A stretch of 64,000 nt of DNA, taken from contig CAVRNR010000022.1 in assembly GCA_963722575.1 (NCBI GenBank), positions 124,001 to 188,000 on the forward strand, read 5' to 3'. The first letter of the stretch is position 1. Every line of letters starts with the position of its first letter. Positions 55,910 to 64,000 of the stretch are shown here, piece after piece. The notes under the pieces were generated by a model. The model did not search any database, had not been told where the DNA came from, and saw nothing but the letters and a program-made list of their open reading frames with translations. This DNA comes from Fen-178 sp963722575. Its GTDB lineage: Bacteria > Acidobacteriota > Terriglobia > Bryobacterales > Bryobacteraceae. The translations under genes were made by a program, and so were the position numbers.

Positions 55910-57346
55910 CTACTGCGCCAGCTTCCCTGGCGCCGGGTAGTTCTTGGAAGCGTCGTCAACCACCAGGACCCAGTCGTTCCCTGGGCCGCTGGAGGGCGGC
56001 GTGAACTCACGCGTAATATCCAAGCGGCGGACGTCGGCGGGCCTGTCACCCGGCTCTGTCTTGGGGAATTCCCCAATCAGCGTCGAGGTGCCTTTCCGCG
56101 GGTCGTACCACCAGGCGCGAGCTACTTTTCCGGTCAGCTTGTCGTGAATCTTGTCTCTCAACCTGACTCGCACCGGCTTGCCGGATGAGGTGTAGACAAA
56201 CAAGTAGCTTCCGTCCGATCCGCGGCAGGCCTGGATGCGATCGACGGTGCTCAGCGGATCGCCGACAATCAGCCACTCATCCGGAATTCTGATGAGCATC
56301 GGCCGCGATTCGAGCAGTGCCCGCAAATACTGCATTTGCGCGCCGGCGGGCCGCTGTAGCGCGTCCTTCCAATTCATGGTCCCGCTGGCCGAGCGAGTGC
56401 CCCGGCCGCCGCTTATGCCCCGGTACTGCCACACACCGTCGGAGCCATAGGCATAACCGGCCGCTCCGGCAAACTGCGAGCAGTAGGCCGCGCGGCGCAC
56501 GTCTTCAGGCTGAATCCGCTTGGCGTTGGGATCGCTGTAGACCAGATCGTCCTGGATGCCCTCGTAGACCGATTCGCCCTCCACCACCGGCTTGGGGGGC
56601 GTCCGGTCCCAGTCCGCCGCTATCAGATCGTAGGTCCGGTTCAAGATCATGTGCCGGGACTGGACCATGTTGAAATCCAGCCAGGCGTCATTGTGGAACC
56701 AGGTGCTGGAGCTCTGTATCCCGGTCGGATGGTACGTTTTCAGGTGCGCGCCGCCGTCGCCTTCGGTAATGCCGGCAGCCATCGCTCGCATGAGATCTTC
56801 CACCTTGTCGGGATACCAGTCGCCGCCCAATATGAAAAGGACGGGCTTGTTGCGATAGCGGCTGCCCAGAAACTTGCCGTAGCTGAACGCCGTCTCCCTG
56901 GTGAGCACCGACCCTTTTTCGTTGACGTATTCCTTGCACCAGATCGGAACCATGGCGACGTAAAGACCCAGCGATTCAGCCTCCTTGACGACGTAATCCA
57001 CCTGCTGGAAATAGGCCTCGTTGGGATGCGCGGGGTCCTTGTTCACGAAGACGGTCTCGCCGTAGGCGTTGGGGCTGTCAAGGCCTCCATAGTGCGCCAC
57101 GATGGCCTGAATGGCGGTGAAGCGCTGTGCGGCCCGCGTCTTCAGGTAGAGATCAACGTCCTGCCGGTTGAAGTGAAACAAACCCCAGGCGGTATCGGCC
57201 AGGTAAAAGAACGGCGATCCGTCCTGTTTGACCAGATACCTGCCGTTATCGGAGACGCGCAGCCGCGGCAACTGCCCCTGGGCCAAGCAGAGGCCGGCTG
57301 CGACGAACAGGCCCCCGAGAAACATCAGACTCTTACGTGTGCGCAT
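55910..57346 (-). CDS. DUF4038-domain glycoside hydrolase, GH140-like
   Basis: A 478-residue secreted protein: signal peptide (SLMFLGGLFVAAGLCLAQ), then DGSPFFYLADTAWGLFHFNR, the DUF4038 hallmark. The TIM-barrel includes LFILGGDWYPDKV and VVEGESVYEGI, holding the likely catalytic Asp/Glu pair. The C-terminal ARAWWYDPRKGTSTLIGEF matches the domain that follows in this family. GH140 members remove apiose from rhamnogalacturonan II; this fits the neighbours but is inference. Convergent with the PL11 gene, 2 nt apart. Confidence 0.83.
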   Translation of the reverse strand: MRTRKSLMFLGGLFVAAGLCLAQGQLPRLRVSDNGRYLVKQDGSPFFYLADTAWGLFHFNRQDVDLYLKTRAAQRFTAIQAIVAHYGGLDSPNAYGETVFVNKDPAHPNEAYFQQVDYVVKEAESLGLYVAMVPIWCKEYVNEKGSVLTRETAFSYGKFLGSRYRNKPVLFILGGDWYPDKVEDLMRAMAAGITEGDGGAHLKTYHPTGIQSSSTWFHNDAWLDFNMVQSRHMILNRTYDLIAADWDRTPPKPVVEGESVYEGIQDDLVYSDPNAKRIQPEDVRRAAYCSQFAGAAGYAYGSDGVWQYRGISGGRGTRSASGTMNWKDALQRPAGAQMQYLRALLESRPMLIRIPDEWLIVGDPLSTVDRIQACRGSDGSYLFVYTSSGKPVRVRLRDKIHDKLTGKVARAWWYDPRKGTSTLIGEFPKTEPGDRPADVRRLDITREFTPPSSGPGNDWVLVVDDASKNYPAPGKLAQ

Positions 57347-57353
57347 ACAACTC

Positions 57354-58449
57354 CTACTGTAGCTTGCCCCTGGCGTCCACTTTCCAGATTTCCTCCACCA
57401 TCTCGCCGCGAATCCCATAGACCTGCTCGTGCAGGTTCACGGCGACGCAGATGTGATTGGGGATGACGTGGATGCGGTCGCCGACGGAGAACTCGCGTCC
57501 GGCGCGAGTGAGGTCGATGAAGCCGTGCTCTTCGTTCATCTTGTGGAAGCGTGCGCCGGGAGCTTCGACCACGTGGCCGAAAATCGGTTCGGGGGAATTC
57601 ACCAGGCGGTCCGACGAAAAGGTCTTCGAGCCGCCATCGACGATCATCTGTCCGGGGCGCGCGGTGGAGACGACTGTCGCCAGGATGGTGGCGGCGCAAT
57701 CTTCCATGGCGCAGGCGCCGCCGCGGACGGTATTGATGTCGTTGAAGATGTAAGTGCCCGGACGGATCTCCGTCAAGCCCTCCAGTTCATGCGAATGGAA
57801 TAGCGTGGGAGTGGAGCCGCCGCTGACGACGCCGGCGTCGATTCCAACACGGCGGAAATCGGAGAGAATCGAGCGCAGCAGTTCGGCCAACTGCGCCCAG
57901 GCCCGCTGGCCGGATTCGTCCATGTCTTTGATGTGCCCAGGGTAGAACGCGATGCCCTCGAAGCGCAGCCAGGGAAGCTTCGCAATGGACTGGGCCAGTT
58001 GGACCAGCGCTTCGCCGGGAGCCACGCCCACGCGGCCCAGCCCCACATCCACCTCGGCCAGCACGCCGATTCTCGAGTTGCGCGGCACGGGCGGCGTCGG
58101 AAAGCTGGCGGGCGGCGAAGACGCTGTCCAGCGCCACGGTGACGCGGGTGCGCCGCGCCACCTCCATCAGGCGCTCGAGTTTGGCGCGGCCGATGATGGG
58201 GAAGGCTACCAGCAGGTCGGCCGGCCCGGCGCCCAGCATGACCTCGGCTTCCGACACCTTGGCAACCGTCAGCCCCACAGCGCCCAATTCCAGTTGGCGC
58301 TTTGCCAGGCGGATGGATTTGTGCGTCTTGGTATGCGGGCGGAGTCTCAGCCCGTGCTGCCTGGCATACCCGGCCACACGATGGAGGTTTCGATCGAGAA
58401 TGTCCAGGTCTACGACCAGGGCGGGCGTGTCGATGTCCCGGACCAGCAT
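57354..58449 (-). pseudogene. D-threonine aldolase/alanine-racemase-fold protein, frameshifted
   Basis: The first part (from 58449) reads LVRDIDTPALVVDLDILDRN and RLRPHTKTHKS, whose first Lys should bind PLP, up to about 58085. The rest continues in another frame: RIGVLAEVDVGLGRVGV, VSGGSTPTLFHSHEL, DGGSKTFSSD and EEHGFIDL with the metal-binding His near the C-terminus. Joined, the two give a normal-length type III racemase/D-threonine aldolase. One single-base indel near 58080-58095 explains the break; a sequence error is equally possible. Confidence 0.8.
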
Positions 58450-58450
58450 A

Positions 58451-58997
58451 CTACCCCTGCCGGGTCAGCTCGACTTCAAGCTGGATGGCCACTTCGTCTC
58501 CCACCAGGACGCCGCCGGCTTCCAGCGCCACGTTCCATACCAGCCCGAAATCCTTGCGATTCAGTTTGGTGGTGGCCGTGGCGCCAATCTTGATGTTGCC
58601 CCAAGGATCTTTCACTTCCGGGGTGGGGCCTTCAACGTTCGAGCGCGACTTCCCTGGTGACGCCATGGATGGTCAGATCGCCGATGACTCTCCATTCGCT
58701 ATCCCCCACCGGCGCCACCTTTTTGGACGTGAAGGCGATCTTGGGAAACTTCTCCACATCGAAGAAATCCGCGCTCTTGAGGTGCTGGTCCCGCTGGTTG
58801 TCGCGCGTCTGAATAGTGGTGGCATCGATGACGGCCTCCACTTTGGAATTCGCCGAATCCTCCGGATCGAATACCACCGTGCCGGCCACTCCGGAAAACT
58901 CGCCGCGCACATTCGCCACCATCAAGTGGCGAACCTTGAACCCCGCCGTCGAGTGGCTGGAATCGATGACATAGGTAACAGTTTGGCCCACAGTCAT
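58451..58997 (-). pseudogene. YceI family protein, frameshifted
   Basis: The N-terminal frame (58997 to about 58637) reads TYVIDSSHSTAGFKVRHLMV, VDATT-like and DFFDVEKFPKIAFTSK, typical YceI lipocalin-like text without a signal peptide. At about 58637 one extra base shifts the frame; the continuation VEGPTPEVKDPWGN, then NRKDFGLVWNVALEAGGVLV, is in the next frame to 58451. AAGGAGAAG precedes the ATG. YceI proteins bind isoprenoid-like ligands. Neighbouring gene is also frameshifted. Confidence 0.82.
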
Positions 58998-59018
58998 CTT
59001 CTCCTTCTCAAGAATAGT

Positions 59019-60356
59019 CTAGAACTTTCGCACCGCCAGCAGGCCCTCGTCGATACCGTGGATCTTATCGAACTCCGCGTCCCAGAAGGACTGCGACTTC
59101 ATGCCCTCCAGATAGGGGCGGGAGTAGCCGAAACCGGTCCAGACCTGTTCCTTGTAGCCGAACAGGCGCTGCTTCTGTTCGGGCGGGCGTAAGTCCAGAA
59201 TATCTCGGGCGTCGCCGCCGCGGAAGATCTCTTCGAAGCTGGCGCTGAGCATGGCGTCATCGAGCGGACCGCGGCGCTTTTCGAGATTCGCCAGCACCGA
59301 GGGGTAGCGGTCCATGCCGTCGGTGGCGATAGTCACCACGTTGTCTTCCGGGCCGAGGCCCAGGTATCGCGCCATGCGAATGGCGCCGACGATGTTGCAG
59401 ATGGTCGAGATGCCGAACATGCCTGCGAGCGAATCCAGGAATCCCCGCGGCCGGCCCAGCAACCGCTCCACCAGGCTGCGGCGGCGTTCCAGAAGCTCCA
59501 GGCCCATGACGCAATCGTCGTCGTGGATGAGGGCCAGGTAGTCGGTGTTGAGCACGTTATGAATGAGGGTCACCATCTTGTCGCCGATGCCTTCGATGCG
59601 GTGCGTGCCGCGTCCGTTGTTGTAGAGCGTCGAGCACTCCTTGGGCTCGAGCGCGCAGACCAGGCATTCCGGATAGCGGGCCTTGATTTCGTCGGCGGCG
59701 CCCAAGGTACCGGCCGAGCCGGGCGCCGAAACGAAGGCCGCCACCCTGCCGTTTCCGTACTGCGCGGCCGCCTCCAGCGCGCTGCGCCCGGTCACGTAGC
59801 GGTGGAACCGGTAATTGGGAAGCAACTCGAACTGGGCGAGGATCTTGTTCCTGGGGTCCTTCTTATAGTGCTCGGTGCGCTCCAGAACCAGGATGACATC
59901 GCTTTCCGAGCCGGGCGTCAGGTCCAATTGGCCGCCGTATTGGCGGATGCGCTGGTAGCGCTCGTCGCTCATCTCCTCCGGCATGATGACGATTGCCGGG
60001 TAGCCCTTGAGATGCGAGATGTATGCCACGCCGATGCCGAAGTTACCCGTGGAGGGGCCAATGATGGTGTTCTCGCCAGGCTGGATCTCGCCGGCCAGTT
60101 CGCCTTCCATGAGGGTGGCGTATGCCGGGCCGACCTTGTGACTGCCGGAAGGAAAATACCGTCCGATGAGAACCACGATATTGGCCGCGATGCCCGTCAG
60201 TTCCCTGGGAAGCACGATGTGGCGAATGTGATTGCCGGGCCCGCGCCAAGTGATGTTGAACAGGTTGATGGGGTCCAACTCATCGGCGCCGGCGGGCGGC
60301 AGCAACTTCGGATGGAGCATCTCTTGATAAGTCGGGCCGGGTACCGTAGTTGTCAT
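59019..60356 (-). CDS. PLP-dependent cysteine-synthase-fold enzyme of a purine-cluster type
   Basis: A 445-residue fold-type II PLP enzyme. The cofactor Lys is in FPSGSHKVGPAY, the phosphate-binding loop may be APGSAGTLGA, and IIGPSTGNFGIGVAYISHLK is a strongly conserved segment. I recall this family beside ssnA, ygeY and carbamate kinase genes in anaerobic purine/uric-acid degraders, where its exact reaction (perhaps diaminopropionate or related amino-acid cleavage) is not settled. Here it is followed on the same strand by ssnA-like, carbamate kinase and ygeW-like genes. Confidence 0.75.
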   Translation of the reverse strand: MTTTVPGPTYQEMLHPKLLPPAGADELDPINLFNITWRGPGNHIRHIVLPRELTGIAANIVVLIGRYFPSGSHKVGPAYATLMEGELAGEIQPGENTIIGPSTGNFGIGVAYISHLKGYPAIVIMPEEMSDERYQRIRQYGGQLDLTPGSESDVILVLERTEHYKKDPRNKILAQFELLPNYRFHRYVTGRSALEAAAQYGNGRVAAFVSAPGSAGTLGAADEIKARYPECLVCALEPKECSTLYNNGRGTHRIEGIGDKMVTLIHNVLNTDYLALIHDDDCVMGLELLERRRSLVERLLGRPRGFLDSLAGMFGISTICNIVGAIRMARYLGLGPEDNVVTIATDGMDRYPSVLANLEKRRGPLDDAMLSASFEEIFRGGDARDILDLRPPEQKQRLFGYKEQVWTGFGYSRPYLEGMKSQSFWDAEFDKIHGIDEGLLAVRKF

Positions 60357-60370
60357 GGTTCTCCTGTTCT

Positions 60371-60421
60371 TGTGGGGCAGATTGTCAATCTGCGGCCGAT
60401 TGGCAATCGGCCTGCTTGCTT
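60371..60421. repeat. REP element left of the RAYT gene
   Basis: GTGGGGCAGATTGTCAATCTGC followed by GGCCGATTGGCAATCGGCC. It is the inverse of the copy at 60984-61030, so the two flank the RAYT gene as inverted repeats. Confidence 0.85.
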
Positions 60422-60460
60422 TTCCTGAGAGTTTTCCCTCGTACCACTCACTCTATCTTC

Positions 60461-61033
60461 GTGGCCACGTTCCACACTCGCCGCTTGCCGCACTATCACT
60501 CCATCGGACAGCCCATCTTCGTCACCTGGCGCCTGCATGGCAGCCTCCCGGCGAACCGCAGCTTCCCCTCGGCCACCACCTCCGGACAAGCCTTCGTGGC
60601 CATGGACAGCCTTCTCGACAACGCCCGCACGGGCCCGCTGTACCTTCGACGGGCCAACATAGCCACTGTGGTAGTTGAGGCCATTCACTATCGGGAGCGG
60701 GAACAACACTACCAACTTCACTCCTATGTCGTGATGCAGAACCACGTTCATCTCCTGATGACTCCGCTGGCGGATGTTTCCAAGATGATGCAGTCGCTCA
60801 AGAGATTCACCGCACGGGAAGGCAATCGAATTCTGGGCCTCACCGGGCAGCCGTTCTGGCAGGACGAGAGCTATGATCGGCTGGTTCGTGACAAGACGGA
60901 GTTTCAGCGGATTGCGAATTATATTGAGATGAATCCGGTGAAGTGCGGGCTGGCGGCGACGCCCGAGGAGTTCCCCTGGTCTAGCGCCAGGCAGATTGAC
61001 AATCTGCCGCAGATTGACAATCTGCCCCACTAA
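60461..61033 (+). CDS. REP-associated tyrosine transposase (RAYT, Y1_Tnp family)
   Basis: A 190-residue HUH-type protein. GTG at 60461 gives the usual start VATFHTRRLPHYHSIGQPIF; frames further upstream only translate the REP. The metal-binding motif is QNHVHLLMTP and the nucleophile Tyr is likely in FQRIANYIEMNPVKCGL. Flanked by inverted REPs; its last codons (IDNLPQIDNLPH) lie in the right REP. RAYTs are thought to copy REPs around genomes. It interrupts a catabolic gene cluster. Confidence 0.9.
   Translation: MATFHTRRLPHYHSIGQPIFVTWRLHGSLPANRSFPSATTSGQAFVAMDSLLDNARTGPLYLRRANIATVVVEAIHYREREQHYQLHSYVVMQNHVHLLMTPLADVSKMMQSLKRFTAREGNRILGLTGQPFWQDESYDRLVRDKTEFQRIANYIEMNPVKCGLAATPEEFPWSSARQIDNLPQIDNLPH
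60984..61030. repeat. REP element right of the RAYT gene
   Basis: GGCAGATTGACAATCTGCC followed by GCAGATTGACAATCTGCCCCAC. It overlaps the 3' end of the RAYT coding region and ends at the stop of the convergent ssnA-like gene. Confidence 0.85.
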
Positions 61034-62319
61034 AACCTCTCCCACAGGGCGCGGGCGCGGGCGGTGGCTTTCTCGGCCACGCGGCGTTCGTCCACGGTGA
61101 CGCACTGGCTCTCGCGCAGCACGTAGCGGCCGTTGACGATGAGCGAATCCACGGGGGCGTTGGCAATGCCGAACAGGATGTGGCCAAACAAGTTGCCGCT
61201 ATGGAGCGGCGTGGGTGGGTAGTAGTCCACCAGAATCAGGTCGGCCCGCGCGCCAGTCTCGATGCGGCCAACCTCCATGCCCCAGAGCTTCTTCACGATC
61301 GTGCGGTTGTTCAGGAACGCCGCGGCGTAAGCTTCGGCGTACGCCACGCGGGGGTCGCCCGCCAACAACTTCTGCACGTGAAACGCGGTCTTGAACTCTT
61401 CGAACATGCGCGGGGAATAGCCGTCGGAACCCAGCCCCACCAGCACTCCGCGGCGGAAGAGTTCCAGCAACCTGGCGGCGCCCACGGCGTTATTGCAGTT
61501 GGATTGCGGGTTGTGAACCACGTTGACGCGGCGCCGCGCGAGCGTTCCAATGTCGGCCGCGGTGACGTGTACACAGTGGGCCGCCAGGCACTGCTCGTCC
61601 AGAACTCCGAGGTCGCGGAGGCGCTTCACCGCCCCGGCGTCGCAGCCGTCCTCGGCGACGTGGATGTGGAAGCCCGCGCGCAGCGATTGGTTCACTTCCA
61701 CCGCGCGGCGAAGCGTCTCATCGGAGAGCGTGAACGAAGCGTGCAAGCCGAAGGTGGCCGCCACGAGGCCGTCGTCGCCGGGCGCCCTCTGGGCCCGATC
61801 GATGAAGCGGATGTTCTCTCGAATGCCCTCCAGGGCCTGTATGGGGCCGTTGCGGTCGGAAGTCTCGTAGCACAGCACGCCGCGCAGGCCCACTTCCCGG
61901 AACGCCTGGTCGATGCGGTCCAGGCTTCCCGCGCAGGCGTTGGGGCTGGAATGGTGATCCACCAGCGTGCCCACCCCGCACTTGGCGGCGTCGATGAGGC
62001 CCACCAGCGCGCTGTAGTATACGTCCTCTTCGTTCAACGCGCGATCGAGGCGCCACCACAACTTCTTCAGGATTTCGGGAAAATTCCTGGGCGCGCGGCC
62101 GGGGAGCGCAATCCCGCGCGCCAGCGTGCTGTAGAGGTGGGTGTGGCAGTTGATCAGCGCGGGCATTAAGAGCTTGCCCTTGGCATCGTGGGCGGGTCGG
62201 GGACCTGCCCCACTACTCACATCGCCGATGCTGCCATCGGGACGAATCTCTACGCTGCCGGAATCCAGCACGCGATTGGCGGTGTCGAAAGTCAGAATGC
62301 GAGCGTTGGTGATAATCAT
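61030..62319 (-). CDS. ssnA: SsnA-like amidohydrolase
   Basis: A 429-residue metal-dependent hydrolase of the SsnA/TrzA-AtzB type. The metal motifs are visible: NCHTHLYS near residue 60, GFHIHVAEDG, AAHCVHV, and GLGSDGYSPRMFEE. LVDHHSSPNACAGSLD is typical of SsnA. It probably acts in purine/uric-acid breakdown by opening a heterocycle. ATG at 62319 overlaps the carbamate kinase stop (ATGA). Codons for about residues 36-45 lie in a REP-like sequence (62196-62216). Confidence 0.85.
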   Translation of the reverse strand: MIITNARILTFDTANRVLDSGSVEIRPDGSIGDVSSGAGPRPAHDAKGKLLMPALINCHTHLYSTLARGIALPGRAPRNFPEILKKLWWRLDRALNEEDVYYSALVGLIDAAKCGVGTLVDHHSSPNACAGSLDRIDQAFREVGLRGVLCYETSDRNGPIQALEGIRENIRFIDRAQRAPGDDGLVAATFGLHASFTLSDETLRRAVEVNQSLRAGFHIHVAEDGCDAGAVKRLRDLGVLDEQCLAAHCVHVTAADIGTLARRRVNVVHNPQSNCNNAVGAARLLELFRRGVLVGLGSDGYSPRMFEEFKTAFHVQKLLAGDPRVAYAEAYAAAFLNNRTIVKKLWGMEVGRIETGARADLILVDYYPPTPLHSGNLFGHILFGIANAPVDSLIVNGRYVLRESQCVTVDERRVAEKATARARALWERF

Positions 62320-63260
62320 GACGCCACGATGTGAGTGCCGGTCTCGCCCCGTACGGCGCGGGCGACGTGCCCGGTTGAAGTAATGATACACTCCCCGCCG
62401 CCTTGCGCGACGAAGTCGATGCCGGCTTCAATCTTGGGTCCCATCGACCCGGGCGGAAATTCGCCGGCGGCCAGGTACGCGCGCGCCTGCCGGAGCGTGA
62501 TGACGCCCAGCCACTGCTGGGCGGGGCGCCCGAAGCGAATGGCCGCCTGCTCCACGTCCGTCACGATGATCAGCTTGTGCGCGTGAAGATCGCGAGCCAG
62601 CAGGCTGGCGGCGAAATCCTTATCGATAACCCCTTCCACGCCCACCAGACGATCGCCTTCCCAGGCAACCGGGATTCCTCCTCCGCCGCAGGCGATGGTG
62701 ACCACACCCGCCTCCACCAGCCGGGCGATGGCCTGCTCCTCGAGGATGCGGATGGGCCGCGGTGAGGCCACCACGCGCCGGAACCGGCCCGGCTCGATTT
62801 CCCGCATGATCCAGTGCGGCTTCTCCCGTTGAACGTGGCGGACTTCGTCCTGGGTGTAAAACGACCCAATGGGCTTGGTCGGATGCGTCATTTCGGGGTC
62901 GTTCCCGGCGACGAGCACCTGCGTGATGACGGTGGCAGCGCCGCGGTCAATGGCTTCCCGGCGGAACAACTCGCAGGCAATCCGCTGGATCATGTAGCCC
63001 ATGCCGCCTTGCGAATCGGAGACGCAGGTGTCCAGCGGAAGGCGAGGCACCCTGCGCTCTCCTTCTTCCACTCGGATCAGGATGTTGCCGATCTGCGGGC
63101 CGTTGCCGTGCACAATCGCCAGGTTCGAATCGCCGCGGAGCAGCGGCAGAAGATGCTGGAGCGTCTCGCCGGTGTGCGCGAACTGCTGGGGAATTGTGCC
63201 GGGTTCGCCGGGCCGCGTGATGGCGTTGCCACCCAGAGCGATTACCAGAGTCTCGGCCAT
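62316..63260 (-). CDS. arcC: Carbamate kinase
   Basis: A 314-residue amino-acid-kinase-fold enzyme making ATP from carbamoyl phosphate. LVIALGGNAI starts the protein, AIVHGNGPQIGN follows near residue 50, and CVSDSQGGMGYMIQ, IACGGGGIPV, GVEGVIDKDFAASLLA and FPPGSMGPKIEA are all canonical. In this setting it takes carbamoyl phosphate from the carbamoyltransferase next door for energy. It lies 4 nt after the ygeW-like gene on the minus strand. Confidence 0.95.
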   Translation of the reverse strand: MAETLVIALGGNAITRPGEPGTIPQQFAHTGETLQHLLPLLRGDSNLAIVHGNGPQIGNILIRVEEGERRVPRLPLDTCVSDSQGGMGYMIQRIACELFRREAIDRGAATVITQVLVAGNDPEMTHPTKPIGSFYTQDEVRHVQREKPHWIMREIEPGRFRRVVASPRPIRILEEQAIARLVEAGVVTIACGGGGIPVAWEGDRLVGVEGVIDKDFAASLLARDLHAHKLIIVTDVEQAAIRFGRPAQQWLGVITLRQARAYLAAGEFPPGSMGPKIEAGIDFVAQGGGECIITSTGHVARAVRGETGTHIVAS

Positions 63261-63264
63261 ACCG

Positions 63265-64000
63265 CTACCGCTCGTATTCGATTTCCTTATCGGCCATGGT
63301 GAGGGCCATGATGGCTTTGGCCGTATGCAGCCTGTTTTCCGCCTCTTGGTATACCACAGAGTTGGGCCCGTCGATGACCTCGTCAGTCACTTCGTTCCCT
63401 CGGTCGGCGGGCAGCGGGTGCATGTAGAGGACGTCCGGCCGCGCCAGCTTCATGCGCTCCGCGTCGCAGATCCAGCGCGTGTACTGCTTCGCGATGCGCA
63501 GCGATTCCTCGGGCTTCGCGCCCATGGTGTCGAGGCAGCCCCAGCTCTTGGGAATCACCACGTCGGCGTCGAGGAAAGCCTCGTCCATGCTGTCCACCAT
63601 GGTAAACTTGCCGCCGCCGCGCCGGGCATTTTCGAAAGCCGCCTCGACGGTCTCCGGCATCAGCCCATATTCCGGGGGATGCGCCAGCACCACGTCCATG
63701 CCGAAACGCGGCATGAGCATAATCAGCCCCTGGGGAACCGAAAGCGGCTTGGCGTAGCTGGGGGCGTAGGCCCAACTGACGGCGATCTTGAGGCCGCGGA
63801 GGTCATGGCCGCGCTGCTCGCGGATGGTCATCAGGTCGGCCAGCGTCTGGCAGGGATGGTCCACGTCGCACTGCATGTTGATCACCGGCACGCTGGCCCA
63901 TTTCGCAACTTCCCGTATGTAGACGTTGCCTTCGCCGGGGATGAGGTCGTGCCGGATGGCGATGGCGTGCCCGTAGCTGGAGAGAATGATGCCGGTGTCC
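63265..64000 (-). CDS. ygeW: YgeW-like knotted carbamoyltransferase, 5' end outside the window
   Basis: The C-terminal 245 or so residues of an aspartate/ornithine carbamoyltransferase-fold protein. The frame stays open to the window edge (ILSSYGHAIAIRHDLIPGEG), so the N-terminus with the STRT-type phosphate motif is missing. SVPVINMQCDVDHPCQTLAD, WAYAPSYAKPLSVPQGLIML, VDSMDEAFLDADVVIPKSWG and YMHPLPADRGNEVTDEV resemble YgeW rather than ArgF. The true substrate is uncertain. First gene of the cluster ygeW-arcC-ssnA. Confidence 0.85.
   Translation of the reverse strand, partial: DTGIILSSYGHAIAIRHDLIPGEGNVYIREVAKWASVPVINMQCDVDHPCQTLADLMTIREQRGHDLRGLKIAVSWAYAPSYAKPLSVPQGLIMLMPRFGMDVVLAHPPEYGLMPETVEAAFENARRGGGKFTMVDSMDEAFLDADVVIPKSWGCLDTMGAKPEESLRIAKQYTRWICDAERMKLARPDVLYMHPLPADRGNEVTDEVIDGPNSVVYQEAENRLHTAKAIMALTMADKEIEYER

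Noticed and set aside
60350..60460. N-terminal extension of the RAYT gene (CSCGADCQSAADWQSA text)
   Set aside because: These residues are simply the translated REP; the GTG at 60461 gives the usual RAYT start.

Overview
The window looks like chromosomal DNA of a soil Acidobacteriota, close to Solibacter/Bryobacter-type organisms. It is GC-rich with tightly packed genes. It carries three protein families named from this phylum: the VWFA-related domain (TIGR03436, 22479-23414), the soil-associated TIGR03435 family (23578-24531) and a TIGR03437-type C-terminal domain (35086-36585). It also has many REP-like palindromes with a matching RAYT transposase. The organism assignment is inference; no rRNA marker is present.

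Layout. 1-15.6 kb is housekeeping: arginase-family enzyme, D-Ala-D-Ala ligase, Uma2 nuclease-fold protein, S41 protease, glutamate dehydrogenase, MutS and AnmK on the plus strand; then AlaS-YpdA on the minus strand; then threonine dehydrogenase, an ACT protein and a DUF192 protein. 15.6-38.6 kb is a mobile and accessory region. It has two kinds of two-gene insertion sequence (one kind in two copies, the second copy dead), a duplicated and truncated SDR gene, an AT-rich membrane gene, and a group II intron sitting in a REP hairpin and itself split by an intact-looking IS21-family element. 38.6-42.2 kb is a minus-strand respiratory-assembly operon (CyoE, ABC exporter, SCO1, DUF420). 42.2-48.5 kb holds a membrane glycosyltransferase, an ECF sigma/anti-sigma pair with a secreted partner, a PAS-LuxR regulator and an outer-membrane-like protein. 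48.9-57.3 kb, with the oligogalacturonate lyase-like gene at 33.6-35.0 kb, reads as pectin/rhamnogalacturonan use: GH28, TPR-thioredoxin, serpin, PL11 lyase and a DUF4038/GH140-like hydrolase. 57.4-59.0 kb has two adjacent frameshifted genes (D-threonine-aldolase-like and YceI). 59.0-64.0 kb is part of a purine/uric-acid-type catabolic cluster: PLP enzyme, SsnA-like amidohydrolase, carbamate kinase and a YgeW-like carbamoyltransferase cut by the window edge. A RAYT gene with its REPs is inserted in it.

The strongest structural result is the nested element at 28668-33246. The intact REP copy at 4199-4242 shows the empty intron target, which fixes the intron ends at 28687 and 33191. An exact 8-nt EBS1/IBS1 match (31412-31419 with 28679-28686) supports this. 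The IS21 element (28724-31230, 4-bp AAGG duplication) lies in the loop of an intron hairpin that re-forms when the element is removed in silico. The intron reverse transcriptase also has a frameshift. Other notable points are two IS copies with near-identical cores but divergent ends, and a Cys-rich accessory protein shared by two different transposase types.
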